Source: JANXQG01 sp964615095
GTDB taxonomy: Bacteria > Planctomycetota > Planctomycetia > Pirellulales > Thermoguttaceae
Assembly (NCBI GenBank): GCA_964615095.1
Contig: CAZTPX010000026.1
Location: 1-64,000, forward strand
DNA: 64,000 nt
Reading direction: 5' to 3'
The notes beneath the pieces are model-generated. The model worked only from the letters and a program-made list of their open reading frames with translations. It ran no database searches and was not told the DNA's origin. Of the stretch, positions 1 through 8,540 are shown one piece after another (the first letter of the stretch is position 1; each line of letters opens with the position of its first letter). A program made the translations under genes and the position numbers.

Positions 1-1
1 G

Positions 2-79
2 GAGGCCCTGCGGCAGGAAGAGATTACCGTGCAGGCCGTGCAGGACCGCTTCCCGGTGAAACAAGCGCGGATAAACTAA
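2..79 (+). CDS. C-terminal end of an unidentified protein (5' end outside window)
   Basis: An open frame enters from the left edge and stops at TAA (77-79). Its visible end reads EALRQEEITVQAVQDRF followed by PVKQARIN. The 25 visible residues are too few to name a family. It points toward the leftward molybdoenzyme gene, so the two genes converge across about 200 bases in which I see nothing else. Confidence 0.5.
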   Translation, partial: EALRQEEITVQAVQDRFPVKQARIN

Positions 80-278
80 GCACGTGGTAAAGTGACCGGG
101 AGTTCGGGCCGTTGCCTCATGGAACCTGCGGCGAAGGCCGCGTCATGACGGCAGTTTGGCTCGGCTATTGCCTCGTTACGGAAGCCCTCTTCCTTGCAGT
201 TCGGCAGCGCCCGTTCGAGGTTCGTTGCCTCACGGGCTTCGATATTCGTTTTCTGCCAATCACTTTCCGGATAGCCTC

Positions 279-1574
279 TCAGTGCCGCCGGAAAGTGCAG
301 TAACTCAGCGCCGTGCGGCCGGATGCGTCGAACGGACGCGGCAGCGGCTGGGCGTCGCCGTGGCGGTTGACGGCCCGGGCATAGGCCTTGTACTTGCCGG
401 GCTTCAGGTCGCGCACGGGAGGCGAAATCCAATAGGCCAGGAAGCTCGGGATGGGCCACTCCAGCGGCGTTCCGTCGCCCGACAGGCCGAAGACGTTCCG
501 TGCCCCGCCGGGAATCGAGGCGGCAAACGCAGGCGGCGCCGGCAACAGCATGCCGTCCTTCCAAGGCAAGGACAGCAGGTAAGGATCCGTGTCCGGCAGA
601 GGCCGGTCGTCGGGAATCACTGCGTACTGCACCGTCTTCAGGCCCGAAAAGCCCACCAACACCTGGCCGCCGAACAGGAGCGGTTCCTTCTGGCAGACCT
701 TGGGAACCATGGCGACGGTCTTGGTGGGGCTCTCGACATCCTGGCCGATCTTGATGTAATCGTCGCTCGCCGCCGGTTGGTGGGTGAATACGATGCGCCG
801 CACGTGCCGCGTGTTCTTGAAGCCGTAGTGCTCATGCACGATCAGACGCACCGGGCCGCCCATCCGGGGCGTCAGCCATCGGCCGTTGTATTTCAGCGCC
901 AGCATCACCGAAGCCATGCCGGGCGGGTCCTCGAAGACTCGGGCCGGCGGCAAACTGCTGCACCATTCCTGCTTGGCCTGATCGTCGGGCTGCAGGCCGT
1001 GAAAGGCGATGCGGCGGATCGCCCCCTTGGGCCTGGCCAGCCACAGCACATCGCGTAGCGCCGCGCCCTCCCACAGCCCGCAACTGGACGCATGGTCCAT
1101 TCCCAGGCAGACCAGGGTCTTGAGGATCCGCAGCGGACGCTGCTCGGTCAGGCGCAGGACGTCGGCATAGGTGATGGCGTTGCCGGCAGCCTTGGCGCGG
1201 GGATTATCGAGGAGCTTGCCGTCGTCGCTGATGACGTCCAGGGTCCAGGTCTCCCTGGTCAGTCCGGCGGCGGAGAGTTTTTCCGCGCTGAGCTCCCAGG
1301 GCTTCACTTTGTCGCCGCGGTAGTTTGAGCCGACGCCGACATAATCCTGAAAGTACTCTAGCTTGCCGCCCGGGCCTTTGAGGTAGGCAGCCAGATCGGG
1401 ATCCATGGGCAGGGCGCCTGCTGTAGACGCGGTTTCGGCCGCCATTGCGCCGAGTCCGCCAAGTTCCAAGGTCGCTGCTGCGATCAGCGACGCCCCCAGC
1501 GCTTCGCGGCGGCTGATCTGCGGTACACCTTTGTTTTTCGGGTTTGAATTCGGCATTTTGGCGTTCCTCGACAA
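279..1574 (-). CDS. Tat-exported sulfite-oxidase-family molybdopterin oxidoreductase
   Basis: This 431-residue protein resembles the sulfite oxidase/SoxC family, which carries out two-electron oxidations at a molybdenum cofactor. The N-terminus has a twin-arginine motif (SRREALGAS, residues 21-29) and a hydrophobic stretch, so folded export is expected. The segment TLVCLGMDH places a Cys near residue 156 where sulfite oxidases have their Mo-ligating Cys, followed by an aligned LWEGAALRDVL block. The C-terminal half (about 270-431) looks like the immunoglobulin-like Mo-co dimerisation domain. No cytochrome c or heme partner gene lies next to it, so its electron acceptor is unknown. The substrate cannot be assigned; the family also includes oxidases for other sulfur or N-oxide compounds. 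Confidence 0.8.
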   Translation of the reverse strand: MSRNAKMPNSNPKNKGVPQISRREALGASLIAAATLELGGLGAMAAETASTAGALPMDPDLAAYLKGPGGKLEYFQDYVGVGSNYRGDKVKPWELSAEKLSAAGLTRETWTLDVISDDGKLLDNPRAKAAGNAITYADVLRLTEQRPLRILKTLVCLGMDHASSCGLWEGAALRDVLWLARPKGAIRRIAFHGLQPDDQAKQEWCSSLPPARVFEDPPGMASVMLALKYNGRWLTPRMGGPVRLIVHEHYGFKNTRHVRRIVFTHQPAASDDYIKIGQDVESPTKTVAMVPKVCQKEPLLFGGQVLVGFSGLKTVQYAVIPDDRPLPDTDPYLLSLPWKDGMLLPAPPAFAASIPGGARNVFGLSGDGTPLEWPIPSFLAYWISPPVRDLKPGKYKAYARAVNRHGDAQPLPRPFDASGRTALSYCTFRRH

Positions 1575-1701
1575 TTGCAGCGAGCCTGAAACCGACCCAG
1601 GCTCGCAGTACCAACCATCTTACCATAGCCGGCTAGCCCGCGGTATTGGCCGTGCCGCCGCCATCATCTTCCGCCTTGGGTTCTCGGCTTCCGCTGCACT
1701 A

Positions 1702-1792
1702 AGAGTCTGTTCTGAAGGGCGTTGGAGTCCCGGCTTTAGCCGGCTAAAGCCGGGACTCCAGCACGGGTCCCCAGCCTTTCGGAACAGACTCT
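1702..1792. repeat. 91-bp nested palindromic element with a perfect 38-bp core
   Basis: Positions 1723-1760 form a perfect 38-bp palindrome beginning TGGAGTCCCGGCTTTAGCC. It is enclosed by a 15-bp inverted repeat, AGAGTCTGTTCTGAA at 1702-1716 and its complement at 1778-1792 with one mismatch. It fills most of the gap (1575-1873) between the molybdoenzyme and the ABC permease. Related sequence starting GTTGGAGTCCC recurs at 22628 and 48384. No ORF or transposase is present. It may be a mobile palindromic element or a transcript-end structure; there is no T-run typical of an intrinsic terminator. Confidence 0.75.
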
Positions 1793-1873
1793 AAACTCCG
1801 GCCGCGATCCTGGCATCTATATTCCCTATGTCGATGCACTGCCTTACCGGTGGCCCCTTAGCCGGTTCCTGGA

Positions 1874-2557
1874 TCAAGGCTCCACGCGGCGAAGGTAATA
1901 GAGGGCCCCGCTCAAGAAGCTTGCGGCGGAAATCACCAGACATAGACCGCCGTACCACCAGAGGACGATGAGCGGCGATCCCGGGTTCGGCAACTTCAGA
2001 AGATACACTACCCAGCAGATGCCTGTGACAACAAGGAAGGGTGTAATCAGCCCCGCACAGACGGAGAACGTCGGGCTCCGCAACATGCACGAGAAGAGCC
2101 AAGCAACGCAGAAGAAAGTCAGCCCCGTGATGGCGATTGAACCAAGCACGCACAAGATGTACTCGACGGGAGGCGTCGGTCCAGCGGGCCTAGCAGCATA
2201 GATAACCGCAAAAATCACAAGGTTCGGAAGCCAGACCAGTGGAACCGCTGCCAGCGCCACGAGGAGCTTGCTGGTGAGGATGCGGCCTCGCGAGACGGGC
2301 AGATAGGCCAGGAACTCCGCGGAACGGTCAATCCGCTCGCCGGCAATCGAATTGCCGCCCAAGAGGGCGAACGCCAGTTGCAGGAGTCCCAGGGCATAGA
2401 CACTCGATGCCATAAAGGCGTCTGCCGGACTCGTCGGCCCTCCCGCTCCGCGCCAGATCGAAATTGCGACCAGCGCATGCGGCGCTACCAGCAGCACCAA
2501 GGTCGTGATGAAGATCAGGCGGTTCACACGGTAGTCTTTCCAAATGAGCCATTTCAT
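1874..2557 (-). CDS. ABC-2 type transporter permease
   Basis: The 227-residue membrane protein has about six hydrophobic helices starting near residue 12 (LIFITTLVLLVAPHALVAI). It has the layout of ABC-2 permeases: a short MKWLIWKDYRVNR start and a conserved GERIDRSAEFLAYLPVSR loop after helix 2. It overlaps the ATPase gene by four bases (ATGA), so the two are translationally coupled. With the GntR regulator it forms a three-gene unit like ytr/bcr-type systems. The substrate is unknown; such self-regulated cassettes often respond to membrane-active agents, but nothing here proves that. Confidence 0.8.
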   Translation of the reverse strand: MKWLIWKDYRVNRLIFITTLVLLVAPHALVAISIWRGAGGPTSPADAFMASSVYALGLLQLAFALLGGNSIAGERIDRSAEFLAYLPVSRGRILTSKLLVALAAVPLVWLPNLVIFAVIYAARPAGPTPPVEYILCVLGSIAITGLTFFCVAWLFSCMLRSPTFSVCAGLITPFLVVTGICWVVYLLKLPNPGSPLIVLWWYGGLCLVISAASFLSGALYYLRRVEP

Positions 2558-3468
2558 GTTGTCGCCCTTTGTGCCTTGACGATGTCCTTGAAGAGGTCCT
2601 CAAGCCCGATATCCGCCACTTCGACGTGCGCAACGCCTTCCAAGGCGCGGACGTGCTCCAACTTCTCAGCTTGGAAGCCGCTTACGGTCACGAGCCACTC
2701 TCGTCCTTGCACGCGGTCATGGATCGTGCCCGCGGGCAGGCTCGTGGGTCGGCGGCCATCGACGAGCGTTGCCCGGATCCGCTTGGTTGTCGAAAGGATC
2801 TCGTCGAGCCGCCCGTGCATCAGCAACCGCCCATCGTAGAGGATACCCACCGTATCGGCCAGCCGCTGCACGTCGTCCAGCGTGTGCGACGAGATCAACA
2901 CCGTTTGACCGCGCTGGCAGATCGTCCGCAACACACCGTCGAGGAACTCTTCGCGCGCGACCGGGTCGAGACCGGAAATGGGCTCGTCGAGAACCAGGAC
3001 CTGCGGATCGTGCGAGACGGCAAGCAAGAGCGCCAGCTTCACCAAGGTCCCCTTCGACAGGTGCTTGACCTTCTTGCTGAGATCGAGCCGGAACAGATCC
3101 ACCATTTCATGACAGGTCTGGTCGTTCCACGTCGTGTACAGGGCGCGGCAGAAGCCGATCACGTCGCCGACCCGCATCCAGCGATAGATGTGATGTGTCT
3201 CGGGCACGTAGCCGACCGAATCCTTAACGATGGTGGCGTTCTGCGCTACGTCGACGCCGAGCACGCGGGCCTCGCCGGCAGTGATCGAAAGCATCCCCAT
3301 GAGCATCTTGATCGTCGTGCTCTTGCCGGCGCCATTTGGTCCCAAAAGCCCGAACGTGCTGCCACGGTCGATTTTCAAAGAGAGATTATCGACCGCCGGC
3401 GTGGAACCAAAGACTTTGGTCAGGCCCGACAGTTCAATGGCCGGGCCGTCGCTGCTGCTATTGGTCAT
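2554..3468 (-). CDS. ABC transporter ATP-binding protein
   Basis: This 304-residue nucleotide-binding subunit carries Walker A (GPNGAGKST, about residue 40), a Q-loop region (VGYVPETHHIY), a signature-like segment (HLSKGTLVKLALLLA, a degenerate LSGGQ), Walker B (VLVLDEPISGLDP) and the switch His (LISSHTLDDV). The C-terminal 80 residues are a small regulatory extension common in ABC-2 exporters. It sits between the GntR regulator (11-base overlap) and the permease (4-base overlap). Expected role: ATP-driven export or membrane remodelling with the 1874-2557 permease. LSKGT in place of LSGGQ is a mild departure seen in YtrB-like ATPases. Confidence 0.9.
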   Translation of the reverse strand: MTNSSSDGPAIELSGLTKVFGSTPAVDNLSLKIDRGSTFGLLGPNGAGKSTTIKMLMGMLSITAGEARVLGVDVAQNATIVKDSVGYVPETHHIYRWMRVGDVIGFCRALYTTWNDQTCHEMVDLFRLDLSKKVKHLSKGTLVKLALLLAVSHDPQVLVLDEPISGLDPVAREEFLDGVLRTICQRGQTVLISSHTLDDVQRLADTVGILYDGRLLMHGRLDEILSTTKRIRATLVDGRRPTSLPAGTIHDRVQGREWLVTVSGFQAEKLEHVRALEGVAHVEVADIGLEDLFKDIVKAQRATT

Positions 3469-3856
3469 GACTCGTGGCTCCCTTGTTTGCCGGTTTGTTC
3501 ATCGAGGCGGAGAAGATCTCCCGCAATTGATCCGCGCTCACGCCGGCCGCGCGTCCCGCCCGCACACCTTCCTCAAACAACATGCGCACCACCTCCAAGG
3601 CTCCATTCTGGGCAGACGTCGTCCCTTGGTCGGACACAAAAAGCCCTTTGCCCCGCTGGGCGTAGATCAAGCCGTCTCGCACCAACTCGTCGTATGCCCG
3701 CTGTACGGTGTTCGGATTAACCTGCAACTCGATTGCCATGTTGCGTAACGACGGCAATGCCTCCCCCGGTCGATAGACCTCCGCCGCTACCGCGGAACGG
3801 ATTTCCGCCGCGATTTGCAGGTAAATAGGCACGTGGCTGCTGGGACTGATCTTCAC
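3458..3856 (-). CDS. GntR-family regulator, YtrA subfamily
   Basis: This 132-residue protein has an N-terminal winged helix (IYLQIAAEIRSAV through LPSLRNMAIELQVNPNTVQ and AQRGKGLFVS) and only a short helical tail, as in the YtrA subfamily that lacks a large effector domain. It is the first gene of the ABC operon and overlaps the ATPase gene by 11 bases. By analogy with other YtrA members it probably represses its own operon and is relieved by a ligand or stress. A sigma-70-like promoter lies 42 bases upstream of its start codon. The half-sites ACTGTATGCA and TAGTGCAGT between promoter and gene could be an operator. Confidence 0.9.
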   Translation of the reverse strand: MKISPSSHVPIYLQIAAEIRSAVAAEVYRPGEALPSLRNMAIELQVNPNTVQRAYDELVRDGLIYAQRGKGLFVSDQGTTSAQNGALEVVRMLFEEGVRAGRAAGVSADQLREIFSASMNKPANKGATSHDQ

Positions 3857-3897
3857 GGTAACCTCACGACTGCACTAGTGTCCTAATGCATACAGTC

Positions 3898-3926
3898 AGT
3901 TTAGCAAGGTCCGATAGGTCTGTCAA
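3898..3926 (-). promoter_or_regulatory. Sigma-70-type promoter of the GntR-ABC operon
   Basis: Read leftward, a perfect -35 (TTGACA, 3921-3926) is separated by 17 bases from a -10 TAAACT (3898-3903). The start codon of the GntR gene is at 3856. An imperfect inverted repeat just downstream (about 3868-3895) is a reasonable autorepressor site. Confidence 0.65.
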
Positions 3927-4018
3927 GGCAAACGAGAGAGATTTCCAAGGGTGGAGCTAGTACCCCCCCATATTAGTTGTCGCGAACGTGCGAGCTCAGC
4001 AACATTGCATCCATCGGC

Positions 4019-5371
4019 TCAGAACCCCAATCCCGGGCCGGTCAGCACTTCCGTGCCCAGCGTGCCGTCGGTCACGCGGAACATGCCGGGAAAGCGTTCG
4101 GCCCAGCCGGCATTGCCCGCGGGGCAGTACTGCCGGGCGTTGCCCTCGATGGCCGCCACGCCGGGCACGCGCGCCGCCAGGCTGGCCGAGTGCAGCAGCG
4201 ACGCGCCCGGGCAAGTCAGGTCCTGCACGCAGAGAAACATGCCGTACTTCTGCGCGGCCGCGCCCATCAATAAGGCCCCGCTGTGACCCTTGCAGGCCTT
4301 CAGGGCCACGCCCGAGTAACCCAACTCGCGGCTCAGCAACAGGCTCTCCAGATCGACCAGCGACTCGTCGATCACCACCGGCTTGATCGCCGCCGCGCGG
4401 TGTATGCGATTCTCCGCCGCGATCCGCAACTGGCGCTGCGTGGGCTGCTCGATGTATTGCAGCCGGGCGAAGGCGGCGGGCGATCGTTCCCGCACTTGCT
4501 GGAGGAAGTCGAGCACATATTCGACGTTGGCACACTTCTCGTTGAAATCGGCCGAGTAGACCCACTGGCTGCAGCCGCGCGCGGCCTGGGCCTCGGCCGC
4601 GACGCGCTCGATCGACACCGTGCGCTCCACGTCCCAGGCGAGGTCGTCGCCGTTGAGCTTGATCTTCAAATGCGTCAGGCCGTTGAATGCGATCCACTCG
4701 GGCAGGGTCTCGGGAAGACCGTCGTTGATCCGCCCGGCGAGATCGGCGGCAGTGAGCGGGTCGAGGGCGCCGACGAGGTGATAGAGCGGCATCCGCGGCT
4801 TGGGCGACCGCAACGTGTAGCGATCGAGGTACTCGCCGGCGAAAGCGTTGCCCAGGTAGCGGCTCAAATCGGCATGGGCGAACTGCGGACCGAGCAGATT
4901 GTAGGAATTCTCGCCCAGGGCCTTGCCGTAGGCGTCATGGATAGCGGCCTCCAGGGGGCTGGCCGCGACGAGCTGCGCAAGCCGCGGCACCGGCTCGGCT
5001 ATAGCGGCCGCCAGCCGCGCTTCTTCGGCCAGCCGCGCATGGCTGGCGGCCAGGTCGTGCGTGATGTCCAAGGGGTGCCCGAACTCGCGGTACTCGGCGG
5101 CCGCGCGGACGCATTGCCGCCCCAGGTCGGTCATCACCGCCACCGTTTTCTCCGCAGACACCTGGGCGCTGGGCCAGGCCCAGACGCCGCCCATAGGCAT
5201 CGAACCGCAACCCGTGCCGCGGCGGCCGTCGCGCGTTTCCACCTCGACTTCCACATCCAGCAACACCACGTCGGTCACCACGCGCCCGCCGAATTTCATC
5301 GGCGCGCGGTACTTCAGATACTGAATGCTGCTGTTGGCCGTGCAGAGGCGGATATCGGTCGATTTGTTCAT
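4019..5371 (-). CDS. Enolase-superfamily enzyme (mandelate racemase/muconate-lactonizing-like)
   Basis: The 450-residue protein has the two-domain enolase-superfamily plan: a capping domain to about residue 130, then a barrel. Barrel landmarks are the KIK pair in HLKIKLNGDD, then acidic metal ligands in VYSADFNEK, RLQYIEQPT and KPVVIDESLVD, followed by GVALKACKGHSGALL. These enzymes abstract a proton alpha to a carboxylate, in racemases, sugar-acid dehydratases and cycloisomerases. Seven bases separate it from the upstream MFS gene, so the transporter may import its substrate, perhaps a sugar acid. The insertion-rich N-terminus and the lack of a recognisable subgroup motif prevent a substrate call. 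Confidence 0.75.
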   Translation of the reverse strand: MNKSTDIRLCTANSSIQYLKYRAPMKFGGRVVTDVVLLDVEVEVETRDGRRGTGCGSMPMGGVWAWPSAQVSAEKTVAVMTDLGRQCVRAAAEYREFGHPLDITHDLAASHARLAEEARLAAAIAEPVPRLAQLVAASPLEAAIHDAYGKALGENSYNLLGPQFAHADLSRYLGNAFAGEYLDRYTLRSPKPRMPLYHLVGALDPLTAADLAGRINDGLPETLPEWIAFNGLTHLKIKLNGDDLAWDVERTVSIERVAAEAQAARGCSQWVYSADFNEKCANVEYVLDFLQQVRERSPAAFARLQYIEQPTQRQLRIAAENRIHRAAAIKPVVIDESLVDLESLLLSRELGYSGVALKACKGHSGALLMGAAAQKYGMFLCVQDLTCPGASLLHSASLAARVPGVAAIEGNARQYCPAGNAGWAERFPGMFRVTDGTLGTEVLTGPGLGF

Positions 5372-5378
5372 GGCATTA

Positions 5379-6689
5379 TCAATCCGGTAGCGGCTTGCCT
5401 TTCGTCTCCGGGGCGAACCAGATCAGCACCATGCCCACCACGTAGATCAGGCTGATCGTCGCGCACGTTCGCGGGTAAGTCAAGTGTTCCTGGCCGGCGA
5501 CCTTGAACCACTGGGGCAATTGGCCCGCTACGAGCACGCCGAACATGGCGAAGATGCGGCCGAAGTTATAGCTCAATCCCTGGCCGGTCGCCCGTACGCG
5601 CGTGGGAAACAACTCGGGCAGATACAGCGGCAGCCAGCCGTAGAAGGCGGCGGTGAAGCAGCCCACAATGCCGGCCATGAGCAGGAACTGATTGTTATAC
5701 GCGTCGAACGTGTAATAGAGCAGTTGGCAGGTCACCAGCGAGCCAAGGCAGATAGCAAAATAAGCCGGCCGCCGGCCGATCTTCCCGCCGACCAACGGTC
5801 CTAGAAGCCCGCCCAGCATCGCGCCGATCGACACACAGACCAAAGCCGTGCCACCGGCATTTGGAATCTCTCTGCCGGCGAGTTGGCCAGCCCATGACGG
5901 TAAGAAGGCCTGTACGCATCCCCAGGTGCCGATCAGGGCTACGGAAGCCAGCCCGATCGCCAGCAACGTGGGACGAATCAACCGCGTGGTAAGGATCTCT
6001 TGGAGCGGTCCCGGGCCCGTGCGGCGTACGGACTGCCGCCAACGCTTCGATTCGGGGATCCACAGTACGATAAACAAAGCCAAGACCGCAGGCGTGGCAC
6101 AGGCCACCATGATCCACCGCCAATGGTCGGGCGTGGGTGGGTACCACCTGACCAACAGTCCGATCATGAGGTATCCCACGTTGCCCGTCGCACCGATGCC
6201 GCCGGAGAGCAGCGGCCGCAATCGCTCGGGCCAACACTCCACGACCAGGGCCACGCCCAGCGACCATTCGCCGCCCATGCCCAATGCCGCCAGGAACCTC
6301 AGCACGCCGAGTTGCCAAGGCGATGTGGCCAGGCAACAGAGGCCGGTAAAGAGCGAATAGGCGAGGATGCTCAGGGCCATGGCGCGAACGCGACCGATGC
6401 GGTCGCCCAGCCAGCCGAAGAAGACGCCCCCGCAGGCGGCCCCCAGCAGGAAACTCGCCATGAGGAAAGAAATCCAAGGCACGATTATCGCATCTGACGT
6501 TTTTTCATCGGGGAGGCCCAATAGCCCCAGCAGCACGGGCCGTGCCACGCCGGAAAAGAGGCCCAGTTCCACTCCGTCGAACATCCAGCCGAGGAACGCG
6601 GCGATGAGCACCAGCCACTGACCGCGATTCAAGCCGGCGGGTTCCTTGCCCGTTGGTGTTTCGCTCGCTGCCTCGTGCTGGACGCTCAT
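5379..6689 (-). CDS. MFS transporter, metabolite:H+ symporter type
   Basis: The 436-residue protein has about twelve membrane segments. It carries the MFS loop 2-3 signature as GWLGDRIGRVRAM, and PESKRW after helix 6 and PETKGKPL at the C-terminus, as in the sugar/metabolite porter branch. It starts with ATG overlapping the stop of the upstream coiled-coil gene (ATGA) and is followed seven bases later by the enolase-superfamily gene, so one transcript is likely. Expected role: uptake of an organic acid or sugar acid across the inner membrane. Confidence 0.85.
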   Translation of the reverse strand: MSVQHEAASETPTGKEPAGLNRGQWLVLIAAFLGWMFDGVELGLFSGVARPVLLGLLGLPDEKTSDAIIVPWISFLMASFLLGAACGGVFFGWLGDRIGRVRAMALSILAYSLFTGLCCLATSPWQLGVLRFLAALGMGGEWSLGVALVVECWPERLRPLLSGGIGATGNVGYLMIGLLVRWYPPTPDHWRWIMVACATPAVLALFIVLWIPESKRWRQSVRRTGPGPLQEILTTRLIRPTLLAIGLASVALIGTWGCVQAFLPSWAGQLAGREIPNAGGTALVCVSIGAMLGGLLGPLVGGKIGRRPAYFAICLGSLVTCQLLYYTFDAYNNQFLLMAGIVGCFTAAFYGWLPLYLPELFPTRVRATGQGLSYNFGRIFAMFGVLVAGQLPQWFKVAGQEHLTYPRTCATISLIYVVGMVLIWFAPETKGKPLPD

Positions 6690-7231
6690 ATTCTCTCTTT
6701 CAGTTGTGAATAAAGTGTATTCAGGGCCTTGCCGAACTCACTGATGGCCAGCCGGTGGTCGGCCTTACACTTCATCAATTCACCCTTGGTCTTCTCCAGT
6801 TCAGCGTGGCACTTGATCAACTCGGCTTTGGTGCTCTGCAACGTCTCCGTGCATTTTGCGTAAGCGGCCTGACACTGCTGCAAACCGGCCCTGAGCTTTT
6901 GTAGTTCGGCATTGCCCTTTGCCAACGGGCTGTCGCCGCTGATTCCGTGGCGCCGATTGAGTTGTTGTATATGATCATACCAGAACTGGGTGTTGGTGAC
7001 ATCGGGACAGGGCTGGGGCGGTTCGAAGAGGTGGTTGCCCTCTTGTCCTGCCATTGCCAAGATGTCGGCGGCACGCCAGTTGTGCGGGTTCTTGCTGCCG
7101 TGCCCCATCTTCTCGACAACTTCGGTCGGGCTGGTGAAGTGCCGCAGGCAGAAGGCCCCGGCCGAGTTGTCCGAGAAATGCAGAAAGCTATCTTGCTGGA
7201 TCTGATAAATGTAGACTAGATGCCTAGCCAT
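6686..7231 (-). CDS. Coiled-coil hypothetical protein heading the MFS-enolase operon
   Basis: I chose the ATG at 7231 (181 residues, MARHLVYIYQIQ...) over the one at 7324. It is preceded by GGTGGGAGAACATC and the best promoter lies between the two ATGs. The N-terminal half (to about residue 110) contains a compact domain with FCLRHFTSPTEVVEKMGHG. The C-terminal 80 residues form a heptad-like coiled coil with repeated Lys-Cys/Glu-Leu units (AELIKCHAELEKTKGELMKC). No family is recognised and there is no signal peptide. Its four-base overlap with the transporter gene suggests co-translation with the MFS-enolase pair. Confidence 0.7.
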   Translation of the reverse strand: MARHLVYIYQIQQDSFLHFSDNSAGAFCLRHFTSPTEVVEKMGHGSKNPHNWRAADILAMAGQEGNHLFEPPQPCPDVTNTQFWYDHIQQLNRRHGISGDSPLAKGNAELQKLRAGLQQCQAAYAKCTETLQSTKAELIKCHAELEKTKGELMKCKADHRLAISEFGKALNTLYSQLKERI

Positions 7232-7285
7232 GATGTTCTCCCACCTTGAATCACCCAGATAGAGCCACCCATTAGAACACCTTCG

Positions 7286-7314
7286 ATTGTAGTTTGTGGG
7301 GGTGGCGCCTGCAA
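7286..7314 (-). promoter_or_regulatory. Promoter of the coiled-coil/MFS/enolase operon
   Basis: Read leftward: -35 TTGCAG (7309-7314), 17-base spacer, -10 TACAAT (7286-7291). The chosen start codon at 7231 lies about 50 bases downstream of the expected start of transcription. Confidence 0.55.
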
Positions 7315-7361
7315 GTAAGTGCAACGCCGACTTGGCTCTTGGTAACTGTTTAGCGGAACAC

Positions 7362-7623
7362 AGGAACAGACCCCAGCCCGCTTGCCGGGCTGGTGAAAGA
7401 GTTTTTTAGCGAGTAAAACCTACGCCAATCGATCCAACGACCCCTGCCGGCTCGTCCGGCCGGTGAATGAGTCTTGCAAGCGATGCGGGCTGCGGGCATC
7501 GCCAAAAGACTTCTTCACCTGCCGGACGAGCCGGCAGGGGTCTACGAAGTATTCTTGGCCATCCGTCTTCGCTCACAAGACTCTCTCACCTGCCAGGCAA
7601 GCTGGCAGGGGTCGTCTTCTTAG
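7362..7623. repeat. Composite palindromic intergenic repeat, copy A
   Basis: This element of about 262 bp fills most of the 7232-7693 gap and recurs at 24088-24352. It contains a left hairpin (AGCCCG-CTTGC-CGGGCT, 7375-7391). Its core (7441-7540) is bounded by inverted copies of CCCCTGCCGGCTCGTCCGGC. A right hairpin (CCTGCCAG...CTGGCAGG) lies near 7589-7609. It has no coding potential. Outer parts match copy B in the same direction, but the 100-bp core matches copy B only after reverse complementation. Confidence 0.85.
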
Positions 7624-7693
7624 TTCCGCCAAATAGTTACGGCTCTTGCTTTTTCCATTCCGCGATGTCAATATCGGGTAGAAGGAGATAATT

Positions 7694-8422
7694 ATGAGAA
7701 ACGGCAAACTATTGATTGTAGCGGTTTTGCTCGTCTTGTTCCTGGGAGTGGGACCCAGTCTCGCGGCCGATGCGGCCAAGAAGGCGGCCCGGCTGACCTC
7801 CAAGTCGCCCGCTGCGGCTCCGTACCAGATCACCATCGACTATACCGACGCGCCGGAATTGAAGGACTGGGTGGAGAAGAAGCTCCAGCCCACCGCCGAC
7901 ACGTGGTATGCCAAGATCGTCAAGACCCTGCCGAGCAAGGATTTTACGCCCCCGGCGCGCGTGTCGATCGTCATCACCGATGGTTATCGCGGCGTGGCGG
8001 CCACCGGCGGGAACCACGTCGAGTGTAATTCGGGCTGGTTCAAGGAAAACCGCGACGGCGAGGCGCCCGGCGCCGTGGTCCACGAGCTGGTGCATGTCGT
8101 GCAGCAGTACAGCCGCCGCAGGGGCGGCGCGTCCAACCCGGGCTGGCTGGTGGAGGGCATTGCCGACTATATTCGCTGGTTCAAGTACGAGCCGGAGCCG
8201 ACCGGATGTCGCCCGCGGAACCCGGACAAGGCCAGCTACACCGACAGCTATCGAACGACGGCGGGGTTCCTGAACTACGTTGTCGAAAAGCACGACAAGG
8301 AGGTTGTGGTGAAGCTCAACGCGGCCATGCGCCGGGGCAAGTATAGCCCGGGCCTGTGGAAGGAGTACACCGGCAAGACCGTGGATGAACTATGGAAACA
8401 ATACGTGGCGACGCTGCGCTAG
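7694..8422 (+). CDS. Secreted basic secretory protein (BSP) family putative metalloprotease
   Basis: The 242-residue protein starts after a strong AAGGAG site and carries a signal peptide (about residues 1-25, cut near SLAADA). It contains HELVHVVQQY, a zinc HExxH motif (His130, Glu131, His134), followed by GWLVEGIADYIRWF with a likely third ligand at Glu154. The order CNSGWF / HExxH / EGIADY / TAGFLNYV is that of the plant/bacterial basic secretory protein family, thought to be peptidases. The start is 71 bases after repeat copy A. It is probably periplasmic or extracellular; the substrate is unknown. Confidence 0.85.
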   Translation: MRNGKLLIVAVLLVLFLGVGPSLAADAAKKAARLTSKSPAAAPYQITIDYTDAPELKDWVEKKLQPTADTWYAKIVKTLPSKDFTPPARVSIVITDGYRGVAATGGNHVECNSGWFKENRDGEAPGAVVHELVHVVQQYSRRRGGASNPGWLVEGIADYIRWFKYEPEPTGCRPRNPDKASYTDSYRTTAGFLNYVVEKHDKEVVVKLNAAMRRGKYSPGLWKEYTGKTVDELWKQYVATLR

Positions 8423-8540
8423 GCTTCTTGAAACCACGAAACGCCTTTCAGATTCGGCCAAGGGCTTGCCCTGGCTTGTGCTTCGGATTAGTATGGGCAA
8501 AAACGACATCCCACTGTTTTTTGCCATGGAAAGTCGACAC

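Noticed and set aside
76..564. Long leftward open frame overlapping the molybdoenzyme gene
   Set aside because: It is in another frame of a well-supported sulfite-oxidase-family gene and has no recognisable product.
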